Positions 26,770 through 32,392 of a DNA stretch of 32,392 bases are shown here, piece by piece (position 1 is the first letter of the stretch; each line of letters begins with the position of its first letter). The stretch is from a virus, in the IMG/VR virus record IMGVR_UViG_3300010885_033863, positions 1 to 32,392 of that record; one strand, 5' to 3'. The position numbers were made by a program, and so were the translations under genes. Below the pieces are notes generated by a model that saw only the letters and a list, made by a program, of their open reading frames with translations, searched no databases and was not told the origin of the DNA.

Positions 26770-27805
26770 TGTCTAATGTTAAACAATGTATTCCGGCTTC
26801 CCAAAACATACCGTGTCTAATTTTACAAATGTGACATTTTACACCTAGTTCATTAAGCAACTTAAAAACTTCAGGTTGATTTGTAGAAAAGATAATATTA
26901 TTTGAATCAACTACTAAAACATTAGTTTCAAATGCTACTTCTTGGGAGTAACCTTTCCATTCATCTAACCATTCTTCTAACCATTTTAGTGATGTTTGAT
27001 TTTTTATACTGTGTGTTTCTCTAATAAAATGTTGGTAATCAAATGCTTTAAACTTTCCTTCTAACTCTATAAGTTGCTTGTTACGTAAACAAACAGGAAC
27101 CCAAGATTCATTTATACAAATAACAGTATTATCATCTATCATATAAAATCCGTGATCAATATGCCCCCAATTATCTACCTTAGTATTATCATTGTTAATT
27201 ATTCTAGCATCAATATTTCGACGCATCCATTCTAATCCTAATTGTGATCCAGGACCGTTATTATTAGTAATTAACGAATCTCCGCATTTAAACATAGTAG
27301 CAGTATGCCAAAGGATTTTATCTCGAAGATCTTCTGTATAAATTTTAGGTCCATCAACATACCATTTAACATTTCCCTCAAAGTTTTTAATTATTGGCGG
27401 CGGTTGGCTAATCCAATTGTAACCTTTTTGAAATAATTCATTGAAAATACCGTAATAGTTATAAGCGTCTACGTATCTATCTGGCATACTTGTGTATGTT
27501 TGGTAGATAGTATTTCCGTATGCCAAATATTGATCTCTTGGAACTATAGGACTTGTTGCATTAATGATATTGAATCCTAAAATTTCTATTTTTCGAGAAA
27601 ATATGTTAGGAGTCGGTCTATATACTTTAACATTTAAACTTTGTAGTGTTTGATCTAAATTATCTAGATCTTCTTTCGTCTCTTTTAAAATTTGATTCAA
27701 CATACTCTGTTCGTTAACTGACAATCCCCAATTATTAGGAACACTGGTATAACAATTACCAACAATAACTTCTTCTAGAGGATCCCAATTAGTCCAGATA
27801 CTCAT
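26723..27805 (-). CDS. Glycine amidinotransferase-family protein
   Basis: This 360-aa protein of the amidinotransferase family moves an amidino group from arginine to an amine in known members (AGAT, StrB1, CyrA, SxtG). WDPLEEVIVGN starts the fold. The segment LGLEWMRRNI is almost the AGAT sequence. HIDHGF at 215-220 holds the catalytic His, and GIHCLTLDIKRKG holds the nucleophile Cys341. One change stands out. Where I recall AGAT having the Asp of DAADF that pairs with the His, this protein has TATMF (168-172), so the acid is missing or moved. The acceptor is unknown; it may be an amine made by the convergent aminotransferase. ATGA overlap with the halogenase gene indicates coupled translation. 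Its C-terminus is antisense to the end of the aminotransferase gene. Confidence 0.88.
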   Translation of the reverse strand: MSIWTNWDPLEEVIVGNCYTSVPNNWGLSVNEQSMLNQILKETKEDLDNLDQTLQSLNVKVYRPTPNIFSRKIEILGFNIINATSPIVPRDQYLAYGNTIYQTYTSMPDRYVDAYNYYGIFNELFQKGYNWISQPPPIIKNFEGNVKWYVDGPKIYTEDLRDKILWHTATMFKCGDSLITNNNGPGSQLGLEWMRRNIDARIINNDNTKVDNWGHIDHGFYMIDDNTVICINESWVPVCLRNKQLIELEGKFKAFDYQHFIRETHSIKNQTSLKWLEEWLDEWKGYSQEVAFETNVLVVDSNNIIFSTNQPEVFKLLNELGVKCHICKIRHGMFWEAGIHCLTLDIKRKGEKRSIVPLVV

Positions 27806-29778
27806 GTATTTAAAATCTCTTTCAAGTATTCTTCAGACCAAAAATTATAATAGGATGTATTTTTTAGTTTATTACGTGCATTATCTAATTTGTTACGATT
27901 TTGACACAATATGATATTATATTTTCCGTTATTGGTTTGAACACCATTAATTTCTGTATACTTATTTTTAGGATCCGGCAAAAAAACCATTTCTAAATAA
28001 ATTTTATTACATTCACTAGCAATAGAAATAACTTTGTTTTCAGAATAATCTGTAGGAAGAATGTATACAATTAAATCAAAATTACTTGTTGGAATGCTAA
28101 TATTCTTACCATCAGTATTGTAAATAATATAATTTGCATTTTTAGCAAATGGACACACACTAAATCCGTCTAATTTGTCTAATGGAGTGCTTATACGTTT
28201 AATCCATTCTTCAATAAAGCATTTTTCTTCCCATTCTTTAGAAGTTAATCCTTCAAAAATGTTTTCTTTAAGCCATAAGTAGCTGTTTGTCATTTCGTTA
28301 GAAATGATATTGTGTTTATTTTCAGAATATTTAAAATACGAATATGCTAATGATTGTGTGATAGGATTAATATTTCTATCATATTTCAATCCAAATGTAG
28401 ATCCTAATTGAGCCCACATATAGTCTGGAAACATTGTATATCCTATACTTGCTCCGTACATACTATTTTTTGGGTGATTATATTTGTCCCATATTAACTG
28501 TTTATGATTTAGTCTTTCACCTATGGTATTCATATCAGTCCAGAATTTTGTATCTTGTCTAGGACTCAATGTATAGTGTACTAGAATAAAATCTGCAATA
28601 TCATCGATAGTGTATGACATTTTTTCATTATATACTGTCCAGTCTAGTTCTTCTTGATCTAGAACATTGTTTAATCTACGTATGCTAGTGATAATAGTAT
28701 ATAATGCATTTGCTTCTAATGGTTCAACAAATCCACAACTAAGACCAACGGCAGCAACATTGCCACTGCCAAATTTTTCTAATCTAGAAGGTTTCCATTT
28801 GATTAACCTAGGCTTTGTACGTTGTGTTCCAATTTGTTTTTCAAAGTGTTCTAAAGCATCTTCATCATTAATATGCTTACTGCTAAAACAGTATCCATTT
28901 CCCATACGATGATATAAGCCTATTTTAAAACGCCAACCGTAAGGTTCTGCAATACTTTGTGTATAATTAACCATTTCTTGTTCTTGGTTAACATAATCTG
29001 TTTGACAAACCCAAGCACTATCAATGGGGTGGTCGTTATATTCTTTAACGCCCCAACTTAGTTTTTTAACTAGTACTTTAGCAAATCCTGTACAGTCAAT
29101 AAATAGATCTCCGTGTATAACATCGTTATTGTCAAGTTCTACACTAGCAACAATGTCACCGTTGTGATTAATATTTCTAACTGTTGCTAAGATATGTGTT
29201 ACACCCTTAGGTTTGGCAATATAATCTCTAATATAATTGCCAGCAAGCTCGGCATTAATATGCTGACTAAAACTGAATGCAGCATTGAGTAAATGTTCCT
29301 TGTTTTTAAATGGAGCAACATTTTTTTCCATATAATGAAATTGCGGATTAAAACATTTATCAAATCTATCAAACTCTCCTCGTTGGACCATATCTAACGC
29401 ATAGTCGGTTGATCTTTCAATACTTGGGTTATCTGAAAAATCTTCTTTATTTTTGTTTTGTTCGATATCTTTATAAAAATTGTCAGCAGGCACTGTGTAA
29501 TTAAAACTAAAATACTCAGATTCTTCTCCACCTGATTTCCAACCTACAAATTTATTAGCATACTTATAAATGGCACCGGTATTTTTCATCCAATGATTTA
29601 TAGGAACCCCTATTTCGTCAAAGAAGCTAGCAACGTGAGGAGTTACACTTTCACCAACACCAATTTTAGGAATAATAGGTGATTCTATTAATGTAATATT
29701 TTTACCACCGTGATATTTTGCAAGATATCCAGCAGTCATCCAACCGGCTGTACCTCCACCTATTATTATTATCTTCAT
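27802..29778 (-). CDS. Flavin-dependent (tryptophan-type) halogenase with C-terminal extension
   Basis: This 658-aa protein of the tryptophan-halogenase family makes hypohalous acid from FADH2, oxygen and halide in known members. GGGTAGW at 7-13 binds FAD. Lys72 in GAIYKYANKFVGW aligns with the catalytic lysine that carries the halogen. FVEPLEAN at 350-357 is the family FAD/halide-site motif. The WxWxIP motif that blocks monooxygenase activity is changed to GWRFKI (281-286). The marine cyanophage halogenase VirX1 is a precedent for a viral, substrate-tolerant member. The protein is longer than the usual 500-540 aa. The extra C-terminal region contains FSVCPFAKNA near residue 540, recalling the LCPFA motif of DUF1415 proteins. 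No flavin reductase gene is present, so reduced flavin would have to come from the host. Confidence 0.9.
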   Translation of the reverse strand: MKIIIIGGGTAGWMTAGYLAKYHGGKNITLIESPIIPKIGVGESVTPHVASFFDEIGVPINHWMKNTGAIYKYANKFVGWKSGGEESEYFSFNYTVPADNFYKDIEQNKNKEDFSDNPSIERSTDYALDMVQRGEFDRFDKCFNPQFHYMEKNVAPFKNKEHLLNAAFSFSQHINAELAGNYIRDYIAKPKGVTHILATVRNINHNGDIVASVELDNNDVIHGDLFIDCTGFAKVLVKKLSWGVKEYNDHPIDSAWVCQTDYVNQEQEMVNYTQSIAEPYGWRFKIGLYHRMGNGYCFSSKHINDEDALEHFEKQIGTQRTKPRLIKWKPSRLEKFGSGNVAAVGLSCGFVEPLEANALYTIITSIRRLNNVLDQEELDWTVYNEKMSYTIDDIADFILVHYTLSPRQDTKFWTDMNTIGERLNHKQLIWDKYNHPKNSMYGASIGYTMFPDYMWAQLGSTFGLKYDRNINPITQSLAYSYFKYSENKHNIISNEMTNSYLWLKENIFEGLTSKEWEEKCFIEEWIKRISTPLDKLDGFSVCPFAKNANYIIYNTDGKNISIPTSNFDLIVYILPTDYSENKVISIASECNKIYLEMVFLPDPKNKYTEINGVQTNNGKYNIILCQNRNKLDNARNKLKNTSYYNFWSEEYLKEILNT

Positions 29779-29786
29779 GCAGTTAT

Positions 29787-30143
29787 TTAATCAATGCTAC
29801 GGGTTAGGAAATTTATTCTTATTTCTTTAGATTTAAAAAATTCTCTAGCTAAATCCTCTGGTGGATGAGTATCATATCTTTTAGTTGAAATAATATCTAT
29901 GTAAGCAGTTTTAAGAGATGTAACAAATGTACCAGATATTTTACCAGTTTTTAGTATCTGTACAAAATTATATCCCTCATTGTTTTCTTCGCCTCTTAAA
30001 AAAATTAAAATTGGATCTCCGTATTCCTCTAACAATAACTCTTGAGTTAGTTTTTTAATAAATTGTTTTATATGTTCTTCATCAGTGATGCTGTTAACAT
30101 CGCAATTATTACAATCAATCATAAATTGCCAAGCCCAAAACAT
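29787..30143 (-). CDS. S-adenosylmethionine decarboxylase-like protein, catalytic residues changed
   Basis: This 118-aa protein has the length and pattern of small prokaryotic AdoMet decarboxylases (SpeD/SpeH), which self-cleave to form a pyruvoyl group and start spermidine synthesis. The IDCNNCDVNSITDEEHI opening, a central GYNFVQILKTGKISGTFV (57-74) and AYIDIISTKRYD (80-91) align by eye with the family. The self-processing Ser appears as Gly67, the His of the SIH/TIH motif as Thr72 and the Cys of the FTC motif as Thr87. If that alignment is right, the protein cannot form the pyruvoyl cofactor and may instead be a regulatory or binding protein. It begins 3 bp after the stop of the upstream 2OG gene, and the halogenase gene starts 8 bp after its stop. 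Confidence 0.6.
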   Translation of the reverse strand: MFWAWQFMIDCNNCDVNSITDEEHIKQFIKKLTQELLLEEYGDPILIFLRGEENNEGYNFVQILKTGKISGTFVTSLKTAYIDIISTKRYDTHPPEDLAREFFKSKEIRINFLTRSID

Positions 30144-30146
30144 TTT

Positions 30147-30728
30147 TTATTTCTCTCTGTTAATTGTATAATCTAAAAAAATAAGGTTAGCTATACTAAA
30201 GTCTATTCCGGGTATTTTTTCATTTTTATCTTTTAAATTTACATCTAGACTTAAACACCATCGTCCATTAAAATCGTAATTTTCTATAGAATGTGGAACA
30301 CCTACTTTTACTAATGATGGGTATTTAATTTCTTGTGAATCAATTTCTCTAGCATTACTTGCAGGAATAGAAATGTATTCATCATTATTTGAAAATTTCT
30401 TAGTTTCCATATTTGGAGAAATTAGTTCGTACCAAAACATTTTATGACTATTAGAACCCCACACCCAATTTATCATACAATTATTGTGCAAAGTATCTCC
30501 GTCTATATGAATTCCTAAATGTCCAAATGGTGGCGTATAAAATAATACATTACTATTTCCAATATTTAAATTTAATTGAGCTAAAAAATACAAAAACTCT
30601 TTGTTAATAATGTCTTCTTTTATTAACCAGTGTTGATTTACTTTAATATTATCTGGTTTTATATTTTTAATAGCATCAGTAATTGGATTTACTGGAATAC
30701 TTAAATCAATATTGTGAAAATGATTCAT
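30147..30728 (-). CDS. 2OG-Fe(II) oxygenase-like (Asp/Asn hydroxylase-type) protein
   Basis: This 193-aa protein has the double-stranded beta-helix metal motif: His74-X-Asp76 in LGIHIDGDT, His146 in GVPHSIENY and Arg156 in GRWCLSLDV. This fits an Fe(II)/2-oxoglutarate hydroxylase of the aspartyl/asparaginyl type. It shares the PHSIEN...R.CLSL ending with the 199-aa 2OG protein (IHSVEN...RITLSL), so the two probably arose from a common phage family. Its start overlaps the end of the next upstream gene by 23 bp. No membrane segment or signal is seen. The substrate could be a small molecule or a protein side chain; nothing in the sequence decides. Confidence 0.75.
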   Translation of the reverse strand: MNHFHNIDLSIPVNPITDAIKNIKPDNIKVNQHWLIKEDIINKEFLYFLAQLNLNIGNSNVLFYTPPFGHLGIHIDGDTLHNNCMINWVWGSNSHKMFWYELISPNMETKKFSNNDEYISIPASNAREIDSQEIKYPSLVKVGVPHSIENYDFNGRWCLSLDVNLKDKNEKIPGIDFSIANLIFLDYTINREK

Positions 30729-31365
30729 AAACTGGCACCAATTTACTTTGATCTACATTCCAATAATCTGCAAATGTTTCTATCAGCATTGTTATTCTAA
30801 TTTTATCAGTTTTATTATAACCATAGTGCGGCATTAATCCGTCAAATCCATAAAAATCACCATCATTCCATCCTCTAGTTTCATCCCCCACTGTTAAAGA
30901 ACAGAGTTCTGGATCAGACGAAGGCATACTAATTCCTGCAATTATGCTTAAACATCTTCTATATTCAGAAATATTATCATTATGTAGAAACCACTGATTA
31001 TCAACGTGTCTTGGTATAGTCGAATGGGGTTGATATATGTTTATCGATGCTTCAGATATACCGGGTAGTTTTTTTACTTTTTGTGTTATTGTATCAAATA
31101 TTGGAATTAAATGATCTAAATTATTTGTTTCTTCTCTTTTCTCAAGTCTGTTTTCTGTAGAAGTATGTACATTGTAAAGTATTAACCCATTCCATTTAAC
31201 TATATCTTTAGGATCTTGGCATTCAGGATAATAACTTCCAATGTCGTAAAAATTATTAAAGTTAACATTCTGATTTCTAATTTGAGAAATAACATTTTGA
31301 GATATTTGTAATATTTCCGGAATTTGATTATATCCTTGATATAATTTTGGATCAAACCATCCCAT
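30706..31365 (-). CDS. 2OG-Fe(II) oxygenase-like (Asp/Asn hydroxylase-type) protein
   Basis: This 219-aa protein has His120-X-Asp122 in IPRHVDNQ, His180 in GLMPHYGYN and Arg190 in KIRITMLIE, the metal and 2-oxoglutarate ligands of aspartyl/asparaginyl beta-hydroxylase-type enzymes. The spacing of about 58 residues between the HxD and the distal His suits a small double-stranded beta-helix enzyme. About 100 N-terminal residues precede the core, with no recognised motif. A strong AAGGAG (31373-31378) lies seven bases before the ATG and overlaps the stop of the upstream gene, so translation is well supported. It overlaps the downstream 2OG-type gene by 23 bp. The substrate is unknown. Confidence 0.75.
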   Translation of the reverse strand: MGWFDPKLYQGYNQIPEILQISQNVISQIRNQNVNFNNFYDIGSYYPECQDPKDIVKWNGLILYNVHTSTENRLEKREETNNLDHLIPIFDTITQKVKKLPGISEASINIYQPHSTIPRHVDNQWFLHNDNISEYRRCLSIIAGISMPSSDPELCSLTVGDETRGWNDGDFYGFDGLMPHYGYNKTDKIRITMLIETFADYWNVDQSKLVPVYESFSQY

Positions 31366-31372
31366 TGTTTTT

Positions 31373-31378
31373 CTCCTT
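31373..31378 (-). promoter_or_regulatory. Ribosome binding site AAGGAG
   Basis: A perfect AAGGAG lies seven bases before the ATG of the 219-aa 2OG-oxygenase-like gene and overlaps the stop codon of the 166-aa gene. It is one of the clearest Shine-Dalgarno sequences among the accessory genes and fixes that start. Confidence 0.75.
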
Positions 31379-31876
31379 AGTTATGCGTACTTAATTGTAA
31401 TACTATACGAGGAGTATATCCAATATTAGCTGCTCCGTGTAGTGCCTCTGCTTCGTCATATATATAAACATCGCCTGCTTTATAGTCAGTAATAACTTTA
31501 TCCTTATATAAAAAAATATGTCCAGGTTCCCAATCTTGAAACGGTATCCAATATCGTTGACTATTTTTTTCGTATAGTGTATGTGGATCAATATGCATTG
31601 GCATAAAATTCCCTGGTAGCATTTTTGTAATCCACCAATGGTACTTGGAAATTATAAATGGCGGATTTATTTTAAATGTAACATTATTCTTGTCAAACAT
31701 CCAAAAATAAATAGATTTGTCATTATATCCTGCATCTCTTGCTTTTTGATACTCAATTTCTTCTTCTTTGCTATCTGGAGTTTTACCCTCACCCGGTCTG
31801 CCGGTTCCGCGAGATGATAATATCTCATCAATCCACTGATCCTGAATCCATTCTTTATAGTTTCCTATAAATTTCA
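31377..31876 (-). CDS. 2OG-Fe(II) oxygenase-like protein (phage type)
   Basis: This 166-aa protein carries His95-X-Asp97 in MPMHIDPHT, His147 in EALHGAANIGYTPR and Arg157, the metal and 2-oxoglutarate ligands. The stretch GHIFLYKDKVITDYKAGDVYIYD is typical of small 2OG-Fe(II) proteins widespread in marine T4-like phages. I chose the ATG at 31876 because AAGGA lies about five bases before it. An in-frame ATG at 31883 would place that AAGG directly against the start codon. It is the first gene of the minus-strand run that reaches 26723 and lies behind a putative late promoter at 31900-31907. The substrate is unknown. Confidence 0.8.
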
Positions 31877-31893
31877 TAGCCATCCTTAAATGT

Positions 31894-31901
31894 TATAAAT
31901 A
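31894..31901 (+). promoter_or_regulatory. T4-type late promoter (TATAAATA), plus-strand half of a bidirectional element
   Basis: This is a perfect TATAAATA in the gap between divergent genes, 46 nt before the suggested TTG start of the right-edge radical SAM gene. It shares the perfect palindrome ATAAATATTTAT (31895-31906) with a minus-strand motif. Confidence 0.55.
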
Positions 31902-31907
31902 TTTATC
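31900..31907 (-). promoter_or_regulatory. Putative T4-type late promoter (GATAAATA), minus-strand half of a bidirectional element
   Basis: Read on the minus strand, these bases are GATAAATA, matching NATAAATA. The motif ends 23 nt before the chosen start of the 166-aa 2OG-oxygenase gene, a normal late-promoter spacing. Transcription from here could serve the whole minus-strand run of six genes. Confidence 0.55.
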
Positions 31908-31947
31908 TATATAAATTGGCTATATTTTTCAATCTGGGATAGATGTT

Positions 31948-32392
31948 TTGAGATATGAAGATAAGAAGAATTTTTGTATTATTCCTTTTACATATATCTA
32001 TAGCCTAAATAATTTTGATTATAGAGCCTGTTGTTATTCTGATCCTGGAATTCCTAGCGATACCAACATTACTAAACCGGTCAACGCTTTAGAAACTTCT
32101 GTTATGGATGTTTGGAATAATAATTATTATCGAAAATTAAGGAAAGATTTAGTTACAGGAATTCCTAACAAAACCTGCAATCAGTGCTGGAAACAAGAAG
32201 AAAATAATGAATATTCTTATAGGAAGAAATATAATTCTGATGCAGTAATAACAGATACTGATATAGACAATCTAACAACGACGATTATTAATAATGACGG
32301 ATACAGCAATCATCCAAAAATGATACAAATAAAATTAGGTAATCTCTGTAATTTAAAATGTATAATGTGTAATCAAATTTCTAGCAGTCTAC
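31948..32392 (+). CDS. Radical SAM protein with Cys-rich N-terminal module (partial, runs off the right edge)
   Basis: This open frame continues beyond the window; 148 codons are visible. The N-terminal part has FCIIPFTYIYS with Cys10, RACCYS with Cys28 and Cys29, then TCNQCWKQE. This Cys-rich layout is the pattern of phage 'twitch'-type radical SAM proteins. It is followed by LGNLCNLKCIMCNQISS with the cluster motif Cys134-X3-Cys138-X2-Cys141. The frame is open back to 31915 but has no ATG near the start. TTG at 31948 with GGGA nine bases upstream is my best guess, and the ATG at 31943 is out of frame. A TATAAATA late promoter at 31894-31901 would serve it. The reaction is unknown. Confidence 0.75.
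   Translation, partial: MRYEDKKNFCIIPFTYIYSLNNFDYRACCYSDPGIPSDTNITKPVNALETSVMDVWNNNYYRKLRKDLVTGIPNKTCNQCWKQEENNEYSYRKKYNSDAVITDTDIDNLTTTIINNDGYSNHPKMIQIKLGNLCNLKCIMCNQISSSL

Noticed and set aside
26764-26784. Possible terminator hairpin (GTTTAA...TTAAAC) after the aminotransferase
   Set aside because: A six-base AT-only stem, no GC core and no T-tract. It lies within the amidinotransferase coding sequence and is unlikely to stop transcription.

Overview
The window looks like part of a marine, AT-rich, T4-like (myovirus-type) phage genome. Four things point to this. A tail-fibre-like protein carries the ADLAEKY-type C-terminal domain I know from marine T4-like phages. Giant repeat-built virion proteins follow it. 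Several gene starts are preceded by NATAAATA motifs, the T4/cyanophage late-promoter type. Genes are packed with 1-50 bp overlaps and almost no intergenic DNA. The host cannot be read from the sequence; the gene content suggests a marine bacterium. I see no tRNA, insertion sequence, integrase, CRISPR array or convincing GC-rich terminator, and no gene-free stretch above about 65 bp.

Layout. (1) 1-14291, plus strand: three virion or tail-fibre genes. The first is a 586-aa fibre protein. The second is a 2012-aa protein with about 17 Ig-like 'YP...ETWY' repeats. The third is a 2116-aa protein with 11 Calx-beta-like repeats and an inserted CE6/sialate-O-acetylesterase-type SGNH domain. (2) 14299-21151, plus strand: a sigma70-like promoter, then a tightly coupled nine-gene run. 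It holds a small conserved phage protein, four GT-A-like putative glycosyltransferases (two pairs), an unknown protein, two tandem radical SAM enzymes and a methyltransferase-like protein. (3) 21134-24963, minus strand: a Tes/MJ0619-like radical SAM protein, a B12-binding radical SAM protein and an SGNH hydrolase. (4) 24987-26769, plus strand: a 2OG-Fe(II) oxygenase-like protein and a class III aminotransferase. (5) 26723-31876, minus strand: a glycine-amidinotransferase homologue, a flavin-dependent halogenase with an extra C-terminal domain, a degenerate AdoMet-decarboxylase-like protein and three more 2OG-Fe(II) oxygenase-like proteins. (6) 31948 to the right edge, plus strand: the start of a fifth radical SAM protein with a Cys-rich N-terminal module.

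How it may work together. Region 1 builds host-contacting appendages, one of which carries an esterase. Regions 2-6 look like a viral biosynthetic or modification island. They hold five radical SAM enzymes, four 2OG oxygenases, a halogenase, an aminotransferase, an amidinotransferase, four putative glycosyltransferases and a methyltransferase. I infer that they either make a decorated, possibly guanidinylated, glycan or small molecule, or modify the neighbouring virion proteins. The sequence does not identify the product. Functions were assigned by eye from motifs, with no database search.
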